Source: Sorghum bicolor
Taxonomy: Eukaryota; Streptophyta; Magnoliopsida; Poales; Poaceae
Assembly: GCF_000003195.3 (NCBI RefSeq)
Contig: NC_012877.2
Coordinates: 13,004,839 to 13,068,838, forward strand
DNA: 64,000 bases
Direction: 5' to 3'
The notes beneath the pieces were generated by a model. The model made no database searches and had not been told where the DNA came from. It saw nothing but the letters and a program-made list of their open reading frames with translations. A program made the position numbers and the translations under genes. How positions within the stretch are numbered: position 1 is the first letter of the stretch; each line of letters starts with the position of its first letter. Positions 10,368 to 21,500 of the stretch are shown here, in pieces.

Positions 10368-13082
10368 TGTCATACCCATATTTTAAGAACAAAATAGGAT
10401 GCATAAAAGACTCATATGTGCCCCGGAAACAGTCGCACACATAAGTGGACAAATCTCAAATGTACCATTGCAGTGTTTATTACATAGCGGAACATAATAT
10501 ATATCACATAGTCTCATACAAAAATGATAATAAGATTAGGCAACGCTCTCGACGGAAGCTCCACACGGGGACACTGTTGATTGGTTGACTCCAAACCTAA
10601 TACTCATAGCGATAGTCCTCATTCCAATCATCATCATTAACATAACCTGGGGTGTTGGGAAATTGCAAGAGTGAACACATATCGTACTCAACAAGTATAA
10701 CCAGGGGTTCATGAGGCTCAAATAGCTGACATTGGTTTGACTGCATTTAGCTTTTAATAGTGGAAAGCATGTTCATAATTAAATAACAAAAGTCAAGGTA
10801 GCATAAATAATCCATTAATCACATGATCAAGTGTAAGCATAATTAATCTCATAGCATAAACGATAATCAAATGAACATAACAAATTAACAAGCTCATCGT
10901 CGTCGCAGTAAGAACCCCCAAGGCCGCTCTTAACTGTGAGCACGACTAGTATACTAGTTTTAACACTCTACGGAGGTTGTACATCTTTACCCATGAGTCA
11001 TGATTTACCCTTTCGCCCGAGGTAGCTAATCTCTTAACCCCCTTCCAAGGGAGGTCGGCAGGGATCACTATGAAGCCTTTCAAAAGTTCGTCTAACATGT
11101 TAGGGCCGCAAGGTTTCCTTTGCGCGTAGATATAGATACTCCCCTTCCAAATGGCACAATGACGCGCAGCCTATACACAAGGACAGGGGCTCGCACTATA
11201 CCCAAAACGGTTCAGCCCCTCCGCCCTTTCGGATAACCTCTAACAAGCTAGAAAAGGTCTTCATACTGAGCTAAAGCCAGATCCATTATAGCCCTCATGG
11301 CTGCACTGTTGTCCCGGTGATCACTTACAGACAAGATCTCATATAGTTATTTGTCATCTTTGAACGTTCATTGCATAGCTATTAATCATCTTACAAGATC
11401 ATGGATGGAATCAAGAACTAGCACATCTACACCAAATGCATATCAAGTAGGTAGCAAGGAATCTAGGTAACAATCATCTATGATTTTGCTAAGGTCGACA
11501 AGGTGATAGCATGCATATGATATATATGTGTAGTTATAAGTGAATAGGTAACAAGGATAATCCTAAGTTATACTTGCCTTGATCAAAGCTCTCCTGAGCC
11601 AGCTGGTCTTCAAAGGCTTGGTCTTGATCACCAACGTACGGCTCACCGTCTATTCCCAAACATCAATCAACAACACGCAATCCAATGTAGACAATCATAC
11701 ACAAAGCAAACAAGCTATAATTAGAACATTACACCAAACAATGGCAAAACAAATATAAAAGTTTATCAAAATATTCTACACAGCGCTACGATCACACAAA
11801 CGTAAAGTTCACGAAAATCGGAATTAAAACGTAGAAGATATGAATTTTTCAAGATTTCCTTTAGAGAAATAATTAATTAAATGCTACTGCAGAATTAAAA
11901 AGTTTCAAAACAGTAAACTAATACTTCTAACATGTAGAGCTTGTGAATACGAATCTAACGAAATCTGAATGGACAAAAACGGAGTTAAAATGAATATTTT
12001 ATGAGCAAAATACTGTGAACGGCAATTCTGTAAATACTGGAAAACGTATTTTATCTTCAACCGGTACAAAATACGCTTTTAAACCAAGGATACGTATCTC
12101 CTCCAGGGCGCCAGGGACCGCGGGGTAATTAGTAAAACTATCCAGGGACTCTTTAAGAAGTTTCGCAGCCGAAGGGGTAACTTCTATTTCTATCCCTTGA
12201 TCTTGCATCTAACGGCTCAGGATCCAACAGGGGGAGCCAGGCGGCGGGCCGGCCGGCTTCCTCCTCTCCGGCGCGGTGGTTCACCATGAACGCCGCCGTG
12301 GAACTCAACGGAGCTCGCCAACCTCCCGATTCCGAGCACCAAAAATCCAACCGAGCGTACGGGCGGTAGAGGAGAGAGAGGCGAGCTCACCATGGGGTTC
12401 GATTCAGCCTGGAAACGAACTGAGAGCTCGCACTACGCGGCGGAGCGGCTTCGGCCTAGGCTGGATCTCGACCGAGCTTGCTGGAGCGTCTAGGGCCTGG
12501 TTTCGCGGCGCGGTTGAAGGAACGGAGTGCGGCCGAGGCCTAAGACCTTTATAGGGGCTCGCGGCGCACGGGGAACGATCAATCCCGAGCATCACAGGAT
12601 CGATTCGGTGTGGTTTCCTACCCGGTTACGAACAAGAGAAAGGAAGGTGAAAGAGAGAGAGCTGACGCGCGGGACCTGGCTGGCGGTGAAAGAAAGGGGG
12701 TGGGGCCTAGCCGTCAGCGGAAGGGAGAAGGGTGAGGCGCGCGCGCGGGCCGGCCTGGCCGCTCGGTGGGCTGCGCGAGGGAGGGAGGGAAAGGCCGAGG
12801 GAGCTGGGCTTCAGCTGGTTCCAGGGAAGGGCGTTCTCCTTTTTTGTCTTTCTTTTCTACAGCTTTTTGAGAAGAGTTTTTAAATCCTTTTGTAGACAAA
12901 ACAAAACACACAGGAGAATAAATAAATCTCAGCATGAATGCACAACCATGTTTCTAAATTTATGGTGAATTTTAATTTCAACAAAAATTATTTATTTTCT
13001 ATATTAAATGCTCATAGAAGAAATACTCAAATAAATCAAATTGAATCCTATTAATTTGAAATCAAAATTTTTTGGTGTTACA
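10368..13082 (-). repeat. Tekay-like LTR (5' LTR of the array)
   Basis: The plus strand runs TGTCATACCC to GGTGTTACA, 2715 bases, aligned with the LTR at 4166-6985. It is followed downstream (minus) by PBS and leader. Its outer edge at 13082 abuts non-element sequence. The matching target duplication would be left of the window. Confidence 0.9.
12547..12553 (-). promoter_or_regulatory. LTR TATA box
   Basis: The minus strand reads TATAAAG in CCCCTATAAAGG, about 530 bases from the LTR 5' end. The same position is used in the sister LTRs. Confidence 0.5.
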
Positions 13083-13096
13083 GAACATTCCAGCTA

Positions 13097-13271
13097 TTGC
13101 CTTTAGTCTCTTAGCCCACTCGGTCGTTCTTCTCTCAGTTTCTGTGAGGTAGCCTTAGAAATCAGGGAAGTTATGGTGGTGTGTGTGTGAGTGTGTTTGG
13201 GTCTATGTAGGAATCCTTTTTCTTCTACTAATACAATGATATGCAGTTCTCCTGCGTATTCGAGAAAAAAA
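13097..13271 (+). mobile_element. Short 5'-truncated LINE 3' end with poly(A) and 13-bp target duplication
   Basis: About 175 bases end in an A-run. They are flanked by perfect direct repeats AACATTCCAGCTA (13084-13096 and 13272-13284). The tail sequence, with a GT-rich run then TTCTCCTGCGTATTCGAG before poly(A), is of the plant L1-like LINE 3' UTR type. Only the 3' UTR was inserted. Confidence 0.85.
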
Positions 13272-13489
13272 AACATTCCAGCTACTAAACCGTGTAAGTG
13301 AAATAAGTTCCCAAGATTTAGGCCTCCTGACCTTGAAATAAGTTCAAATGCATAGAGAGCTATGTGTTCTTCTTTCTTCTCTACCACATGGTGCTCTTGA
13401 ATCAGGTTAAATAACAATTGCAAAAGTAGCATGTAAGTAATATCTGTGACATTTTGCATGAGAGAACAGAAATGCACCAATTACTCACT

Positions 13490-13608
13490 TCTGAATCATA
13501 GAAGACAACATCCACATCATCCAATGGTATGTCATATTTCTGATCAAATTCCAGCCGCCTATACCTGTTTTTGAACAACCCATCATCCAATATTTCAGGG
13601 ATTATTCT
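13490..13608 (-). pseudogene. Exon-like segment of an unidentified gene or captured gene fragment
   Basis: On the minus strand 119 bases are bounded by an acceptor (TGGCAG|AGAATAATC) and a strong donor (CAGAA|GTGAGT). The open frame includes IPLDDVDVVFYDSE. The composition is that of a soluble protein, unlike the surrounding AT-rich sequence. I do not recognise the family. It may belong with 14410-14500 and the GC-rich segment at 16256-16975 to one decayed or transposon-captured gene on the minus strand. Confidence 0.4.
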
Positions 13609-14409
13609 CTGCCACATTTTAGGGAAAATAAAAGAGGACACCAGTCAATTAGCCCTAATGAATTATACGAAACTATATGCATGGAATATTTTTAAAATAA
13701 ACAGCCAACCACATCTCCCTTATCCAGATAAAGCAACGCAATAGAAAATGCCGATATGTCCAAAAAACACTCACAGCGCGTCAAGTCAGATGAAGCAACT
13801 TGCTATGTGTGAACTAAGAACTCATCTATTTAAGTATTAGTTAATTACACCTAGTAAAAATATCCATGGACTCAAAATGGTATGCACATCAAGAAACTTG
13901 TAGCCAAATATCACATATGTACCTTGATCCTCATAAAAGGGCACCACCATCATTGTTTTGACCATTTCTAAAGATCAGAATCCACGGTAATGGAGAGGAA
14001 CTCTATGTTTGTCCCCTACTATTAAGAAAGTATGGAGAGCAGGTTTGACATGAGCTTCTGTTGCTCCACCTTGTTTTCATCTTGAAACTTTGGCTGCAAT
14101 AGCCAACCTCATAGTTCTGCAGAAAGGGATTAAAAATCCCTAAAAGGCCGAGTTGAAATTGACCTCTAGCAAACCCGAACTAAAAGGTCCAAAAATTGTT
14201 ACCTTGAATGTTTTGAAGGGAGGCAAGGGAGACTATGACAGTCATTTTCTGGATAGAGAGCCCGACAATTTTTGCTGCCTCACCACAGATGCTTATAGTG
14301 AGCATGGAAAATCATACTTCGACTATCAACGACAGAACTCCACAAACACAAGCAATCGGTAGATTACAAAATCATTAGTCGACATTTGTTGGTCGTGAAG
14401 AGTACTTAC
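13609..14409. other. Intron-like sequence, nothing recognised
   Basis: AT-rich sequence between two exon-like segments. A short chance frame (14153-14362, plus) has no family features. Confidence 0.3.
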
Positions 14410-14500
14410 ATTTAGTAATTCCCAAATGTCGAGCACGCATGGCTTCAAGATATAAGCAGAAAACATCAGAACTGAATCATCTTTGATTGCTGAGCATAGT
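14410..14500 (-). pseudogene. Second exon-like segment, unidentified
   Basis: On the minus strand 91 bases lie between acceptor GCGCAG|ACTATG and donor AAAT|GTAAGT. One frame is open with a hydrophobic helical peptide (LKPCVLDIWELLN). Both splice signals fit the plant consensus. Product unknown. Confidence 0.35.
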
Positions 14501-16255
14501 CTGCGCAACAAAAGAAAGCAATGAAACTGATTTCAGGTGTTACCATTTTGTAGCTCACAAAATAACTGAGCATCATACAACATAGAAGAATGGATCGGTA
14601 AGGTTTCAAAGGAGCATGTTAGACGTAAAACCAACTGATGATGTGCTTATTAAAAATTAGAAGGAAGCATAACGATAATAATAATTCTCCTAGGCCTCAA
14701 TTGAAATGGTGTGTCTAGGTAATATATAATAATAATACCTCAGTTCAAAATAAAAATATCAGCACATGGGGATAGAGGAAAACATGCAATAAGTTTGCAA
14801 TATAGTTAGTCGACACAGTATATATAGACTGTCTTGTAGTATTATTTCATTTGGGAACGAAATTGGACTAATTTGGATACATTGGGCAATTTACTTTATA
14901 CCTACTATTCTGTTTGGTTTTTGGTTTCTAGTTTGATTTTATTTGTAGCTATGATCGGGGCTATAGTACTGACTATGCATAGCAACAGTTGCAAAGACAT
15001 CTACAACTATGAAGTGAACCCAAGGGAAAACCTAGAAGCAGTCTTGGATTAGGGACACTTGGAAAACTGGAACTGGTCCTGCAAACCCAGAAGATGCAAC
15101 AATAAAAACGACATCAATATTCATAAATAGAAGTACAGTTACTAACTTCCAGTTGTATGTAACAAGATTTTGTATGTAAGGAGTAAAGAAGAGGAATGAA
15201 ATAAGGAATGGACATTACCAGCCACAAACAACAAGAAGAGGAGATGACATAATGAGTAAGAGGTCTTCAAACCTAAAACATTCCAGTCCACTCTTTATTC
15301 AAACTGGAAACAAATCTAAGTTTAGATGAACTTCCAAAACAAAAAAACAATGATCTTTGTTGTATTCCACCTGAGCTGGAAGAACAACAGTGCACATTGT
15401 ACTCAAAAGTCAAAGAAAAATGAGAACCAAAAATGATCACAAACAAGCAAATTGATTGATAATATAATCTTTGGGAATAGGGCCGGTGCTCAGAAACAAC
15501 AGTTCGTAATTTGACATCAGAAGCAACCGTGAAAGACAGTGATCACAAGCCTAGAATGAACAAGAACATATTTACCACTTCATAGGCAGTAAGCACAATC
15601 TTAGACTGCACAATTATGTGATTATTGACATCATAGACAATGATCATAACCACGTCGGACTGCAAAACCAAAGTCGATGACCAAAGTAAAGAATAGAGGA
15701 AATCATCACAGGCAACACCATCAGAAGCTAACTCCAATGGCAAGCTGTCTGACCTAATAAGCAAAGTGAGTAGGCCATAAATACTACCTCTCACTAACTG
15801 GGATCACACAGCTAGAAAAAAATTGCTACCATGGCTACGGCCAAGGGGTGGTCAAACCCAACGGCTTTGTACAAAGAGGTGCCCAAAATAGAATAAACAT
15901 TGCTCATGATCATTGCCTGAGCCATGAATATAGCACATAGATGTAAAAGGAAGAACAACCATAGCTCACGAGCATTGCCTCGGTTATGCCTAAAAAAGGA
16001 AGAGATGTAAACCATGCAAGGATAGGCCATGACCATCGCATCAAACAGTGATTATATGTAATCATCACGGCACCAGCCCATCCCCTCAAAAATAGAATGT
16101 AACAAGACAAAAAGCATGTACTCATCACTGCAGGTGACCAAGATCCAAACAATAAACTAGAAATCATCAGGGATGCATAATAACACATCAAATAAATATC
16201 ATTAACATGGTCACGTGTTCAGATGTATGGCGCAATAACTGCCTGCTCTCAAGAT
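14501..16255. other. AT-rich sequence, nothing recognised
   Basis: Minus frames at 15543-15794 and 15812-16191 are hydrophobic, lack splice context and look like intron translation. No repeat family is recognised. Confidence 0.3.
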
Positions 16256-16975
16256 CTAGTCAAACCGAGCAGGCCACAATTGTAGTATTAACCATATAGA
16301 TTGGTAAGAGGAAAGGGGAAGAAAAGATTCACCCCCTCTAAATCTCACATCCTGGGAGAATTCTTGGAAGGGAGCAATGTCATCACACTTGGAGGGGATG
16401 AGGAATAAATTAAAGAAAGCGCCTGAGATTGCCAGAACTGCTACAAACCGTGCCAAAAAGATAAGGACAGCCAGCTAGGGTTTCGTCGAACACAAGCAAA
16501 CAATTCATCTGCACATAGATCGCTGTCCATAGGGAAGGGGAGGCAGCCTCTGTGAGCACTAGGAGAGGGAGATCCCGAGGTAAGAAGAGAGGGAGGGACC
16601 AAACCAAGACGAGGGCACGACGGAGGGACAACGGATTAGCAAGGACCAAGCCGCGTCAGTGGGGAGGAAGGGGCACCCACCGGCGATGCCTGCTACCGCC
16701 ACACCGTGCTGGGGGAGGCGACTACAGCCACCGAGGCTGATGTAGGGTCCACGGCTACGACTGGCGGCAGCCACTTGGCGAGAGTTGCCGTGGAGGAGGA
16801 GATGGCCACTGCTGCGCCGAGGGCCGGCCGCCGCCGTGCCGAGGGCCAGGCACCGATGCCGTCGCCATGCTGCGTCGGGAGAACCCGGGAGAGAGGGAGA
16901 GGGATAGGGGAAGCAGAGTGGATGGATAGGGAGGCGGTTTTCCTTTTTTTTCACCTTCCAACAGAAAAACAATGA
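16256..16975 (-). pseudogene. GC-rich 5' exon-like region of the decayed minus-strand gene
   Basis: A GC-rich island (about 16530-16930) with several overlapping Ala/Pro/Ser-rich minus frames is followed on the minus strand by a frame MARFVAVLAISGAFFNLF that looks like a signal or anchor segment. The layout of a GC-rich 5' end with AT-rich exon/intron sequence downstream is that of a grass gene. It also parallels the segment inside the CACTA element at 2625-3310. Its upstream side is cut by the LINE insertion. Which frame was coding cannot be decided. Confidence 0.3.
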
Positions 16976-18038
16976 CATTTATAATGATAGGTGGCCTTTT
17001 TCTGTTTAATGCGGTGATTGATTCTTTAAATCTTAGAGAAATAGAAATGTCATGTAGAAAATTCACGTGGGCTAATCATTTACAGAATCAAACTTTTGAA
17101 AAATTAGACAGGGTCTTAGTTTGCACAGATTTTGAAACTAAGTACCCTCTTACCACTGTAAATGCTTTGACTAGTGAAAGGTCCTTGTTTGGTTTTGGTA
17201 ATTGAGTGACAACTTAGGTGGACTAATAATGATTATGTGAGATACACAGGAGTTTAGTCCACAGGTGATTATGTGATGATGGAGGAACTCATTGCATATG
17301 AGACATGACATGAAGTCATGTGACAAAGGTGGAGAAGATCAAGATGAGGCTTGGCTTGATGGACCGGTTGCAAGAGTGAAGGGCAAGTCGGAGGCTTTGA
17401 AGCGAGGGACCGCGTGTGACGGTGAAGCTTGAGCAAGACTTGGCGCCGATGGACCGAGGCAACGGTGAAGAGCAAGTGAGGTCAAGATCGATGAACCAAT
17501 ACGGTCACGTGATGATATGAAGTGGATCATATCATTTGGTGATTGGTTGGTTCATGTGTTGCATCAACATTGGAGGAGATGGAATGGAATGCGCAAGGCA
17601 AAGGTATAACCTAGGGCATTTCCATTTCACCGGTCATAGGTGGGTAGAGAAGTTTATGACCGGATTTAGGATAGATGGCCGTACTATCAAGAGGGGCAAA
17701 CTTGTTTGCATATCGGTCATCTAATGCCACTTGAGCGATCTAACTTTGCATACGTGTTAGGATCGAGTGGCGTGGCAAGTTTGAGAGGCTAACTCCTTTG
17801 GAAAATTGTTTGTGAAAATGCTAACACACATGCACATGGTGGTGTACACTTGTTGGTGTTGGCACACTTTACAAAGGAGGTGGTGTTCCTAGGGTTGAGA
17901 GGGGTGTGGGTTCCTCTCTCCCTCCCACCGAGCTTGCGAGGCGGGATTCGGCGCTTTTGAGAAAATTAAGTGCATATTTTCTATTGCGCCGGTGGGATTT
18001 TTGGAGAAGTCGCGGGAGTGTTTCTCAGTAGGAAACAC

Positions 18039-18458
18039 TCACCGGACGCTCTACGCGGAGGCACCGGACGCTGGCCTTTAGCGTCCGGTGTGCTGTCGGG
18101 TGCAGCAGAGTGCACCGGACGCACCGGGAGAGTCCGGTGCTCAGCGTCCGGTGTGCGGGCGGTTTGGCGACCCTCTCTGCGCATGAGTCCGGTGAGCACC
18201 GGACGCTCAGGGTGCGTCCGGTGGCTTGCGTCCGGTGACCGTGCGAGTTTGCGGAGCTCTCTGCGCACGAGTCCGGTGAGCACCGGACGCGTCTGGTGTG
18301 GACTTGTTGAGCGTCTGGTGGTGCTGTGTCAGGCGCGAGCGCGAGGTAGCCGTTGGCGGCAACGGTCGAGTTCAAACGGCTAGTGACACGTGGCCGACGC
18401 CTGAGCACCGGACGCTGGGAGTTGAGCGTCCGGTGGCTCCTGTGAGCGTCCGGTGCCC
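18039..18458. repeat. Cluster of inverted GTCCGG/CCGGAC motifs in solo LTR
   Basis: I count fifteen copies of CCGGAC (6) or GTCCGG (9) within about 420 bases, most in the extended form CACCGGACGC or GCGTCCGGTG. A longer block (TGCGCANGAGTCCGGTGAGC) occurs twice, at about 18178 and 18262. The cluster lies just upstream of the TATA box, so it sits in U3. Confidence 0.85.
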
Positions 18459-18506
18459 ACGTGTTTTGCCCAGTGAAGGGGCAACGACTAGTTTAGCCCT
18501 TGGGGC

Positions 18507-18514
18507 TATAAGTA
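18507..18514 (+). promoter_or_regulatory. Probable TATA box of solo LTR
   Basis: TATAAGTA in GGGGCTATAAGTAGAAG, about 50 bases after the GTCCGG cluster. Spacing and context fit an LTR core promoter. Confidence 0.5.
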
Positions 18515-21500
18515 GAAGTTGTGGCCAGCTTTGGCTGGTGCTGAGCACCCTTGGGACTTAGTGTCCACGCTTGGGGAGTGCTAGTGAAGCCTCTAACTCA
18601 CATATGCTTGATAGTGTTCATCCGATTGTGTGAGTGAGCGATTCTAGTGCGTTGCATTGAGAGATTGCATCGAGTGGCACTAGGTGTTCGTGTTGCAAGC
18701 CGGTGGTGCTTGTTACTCTTTGAGGTTGCCACCTCCTAGACGGCTTGGTGGCTTGTGACTCCGTCGAAGCACGCAAGGAGATTGTGCGGTGCTCCGGAGA
18801 AGAGATTGTGAGGGGTACGGTGCTCACCTCACGGGGATCGCGAAGAGCAACTCTATTGGATCGTGCGTGTCATTGAGCTACCTCACTTGTGGGTAGGTTC
18901 TTGCGGTGTCCTAGTGGGGACGAGGTTCGTGTAACACCTCTTAGCTGCCGAACCACCAAGTGTTGGTCGACACAACGGGGACGTAGCTTGGTGGCAACCA
19001 AGTGAACCTCGGGAGAAAATCATCGTGTCAACATTGTTCTTCCCGTTGGTTTGCAAGTCCCTAACACAAGCTTGTATTTACATTCATATACTTGTACTTG
19101 TGTAGTTGCTCTTGTAATTAGTTAGCTTGTGTAGCTTGCTAGTTACCTTCTTGCTTGTGTAGCTAGAAGTAGTTCCCTTGCGTGACTAATTTGGTTTGTG
19201 TAACCTTGTTAGTCACATTGCTTAGTTTGTATAGCTAAGTAAGTTGCGCTCTCTAATTTGGCATTAGTTGCCTTGTTATTGAGCTTGCTAGCGAGCTTAG
19301 GCTTTGTGCGCTTTGCCTCACTAGTTTGTGTAGGACCTCCCCCGGTTTGCAAAGTACTAGTTGCATAGGCTTGTGTGACCTTGCCTCTAGTTTTGGTTAG
19401 GTGAGCTCTTGCTAAGGTAGCACCTTGCTTGCTTGTTTAGGATCTTTTCAAGGTGCTAGAAAACTTAGATAGAGGGGTGTAGTCTTGGCTAGACCGATAG
19501 TTTTAATTCCGCATTTGTTTCGGTTAGCCGACGCAATAAGTTTTAGAAAGGACTATTCACCCCCCCTCTAGTCCGCCATCTCGACCCTTCAACTAGGGAG
19601 GTCTCTGACCACACACCTCTCCTTTTCTCCACAAATAATCCGTCCTCATCTTATCAATATCAATTCAAGTTTGAATTGGGTTGGTTGCTGAGGGATGGAT
19701 TTTGTGAAATGGTTAGTGATGTGTGGCAAAGTACTTTAGTTGATGGCTCACCTATAGAGAGGTGGCAAGCTAAGATAAGAAGGCTTCGTCAATACCTCAG
19801 AGGATGGGCAAAAAATGAAAGTGGTGCTTACAAGAAAGAAAAGGCAACCATTCTAAATAAACTAGATGAACTGGATAAGAAAGCAGAATCTGCCACCCTT
19901 AATGGATTAGAACTAGATCTAAAACATGTGCTAAATGAAAGACTGGCAGAGTTACTTCGAGAGGAGGAACTTAAATGATACCAGAGGGCTAAAGTCAAAC
20001 ATCTTTTGGAAGGCGATGCAAATACAAAATACTATCACCTGCTAGCTAATGGTAGACATCGGAAAACTCGTATTTTCCAGTTGGAAGATGGGAATAACAT
20101 AATAAGTGGTGATGCTCAACTCAAAGAGCATATCACCAAATATTATAAGAACTTGTTTGGTCCATCAGAGAACTCTATGTTACACTGGATGAGTCACGAA
20201 CAGTTGATATTCCTCAGGTTTCTACTCTAGAAAATGAGTATTTAACAGATACCTTCTCACAAGAGGAGGTGAGGGTTGCGATTTTCCAAATGGAGCATAA
20301 TAAGGCACCTGATCCAGATGGTTTCCCTCCAAAATTTTATCAGGTCTTCTGGAATTTAATCAAAGATGATCTGATGGCTCTGTTCATGGATTTCCATCAG
20401 GGAACACTTCCACTAAATCGTCTCAATTTTGGAACCATAATTCTTTTACCTAAAAAGAAGGATGCGAAAGTAATTCAACAATACAGGCCTATTTGTTTGT
20501 TGAATGTTTCTTTCAAAATCTTTACTAAAGATGCAACCAATAGACTATCTACCATAGCACAGAAAATAATTAGACCGACTCAGACAGCTTTCCTACCAGG
20601 AAGAAATATCATGGAGGGTGCAGTTATACTTCATGAAATGATACACGAACTGCACTCCAAAAAAAAAGATGGGGTCATCTTTAAAATAGACTTTGAAAAG
20701 GCATATGACAAGGTTAAATGGAGTTTTCTACAACAAACGCTAAGGATGAAAGGCTTCTCACAAAAATGGTGTGAATGGGTGGAAAGTTTCACTCAAGGGG
20801 GTAATGTCAATATTAAGGTTAATGATCAATTATGTTCCTACTTCCAGACAAGAAAAGGCTTACGACAAGGTGATCCCATGTCCCCTATATTATTTAATAT
20901 AGTGGTTGACATGTTGGCCATACTGATCACTAGAGCAAAGGAGGCGGGGCAGGTCGAAGGGATTATTCCTAATCTAATCCATGATGGTTTGTCTATCCTT
21001 CAGTATGCGGATGACACAATAATTTTCATGAGCCACGATGCTGAAAAAGCTGTGAATATGAAACTTTTGCTTAGCACCTTTGAACAACTATCGGGGCTTA
21101 AAATAAATTTTCACAAAAGTGAAATCTTTTGCTTTGGCAAAGCAAAAGAACATGAGATGTTTTATTCGCAAACTTTTGGATGCGTGATTGGTAGTTACCC
21201 CTTTTGATACCTTGGTTTACCTATGAATACTAGGAAACTAAACAATAAAGATTGGAAAACAATTGAGGATAGGATCGAAAAGAGAGTTAGTGGATGGAAA
21301 GGCAAAATGCTTTCTGTGGGGGGACGACTTGTTTTGTTAAACTCAGTGCTCTCAAGTTTACCGATGTTTATGATGTCTTTTTTTGAAATGCCGAAAGGCG
21401 TTTCAGAAAAGATAGACTACTTTAGGTCACACTTTTATTGGCAAAGTGACCAACATAAACGGAAATATAGATTAGCCAAATGGGAAGTTTTATGTCAACC

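Larger units (their letters stand above)
4166..13082 (-). mobile_element. Composite Del/Tekay-like Ty3/gypsy array: LTR, truncated internal region, LTR
   Basis: Read on the minus strand the order is LTR (13082 to 10368), PBS, leader, gag, protease, part of RT, then directly the next LTR (6985 to 4166), followed by a second PBS and leader running left. Both LTRs therefore have internal 5' leader sequence downstream. That is not the layout of one simple element and fits a tandem array from LTR recombination. The RNase H to integrase part and the PPT region are deleted at 6985/6986. Lineage is inferred from the related element at 58204-64000, which retains a chromodomain-like integrase tail, plus the Met PBS and LTRs of about 2.7-2.8 kb. 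Confidence 0.8.
17175..19591 (+). repeat. Copia-like solo LTR
   Basis: The sequence runs TGAAAGGTCC to GACCCTTCA (TG...CA), 2417 bases, with a perfect 5-bp duplication ACTAG on both sides (17170-17174 and 19592-19596). No internal domain is present, so it is a solo LTR left by LTR-LTR recombination. The ends are familiar from large copia-like elements of panicoid grasses. Superfamily is inferred from recognition only. Short frames inside are not element genes. Confidence 0.85.

Noticed and set aside
15543..16191. Hydrophobic minus-strand ORFs as a membrane protein gene
   Set aside because: No splice or start context, overlapping frames of random quality, and AT-rich intron-like composition.
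18039..18458. CRISPR-like array
   Set aside because: Repeats are short, in both orientations and irregularly spaced, in an LTR of a plant genome.
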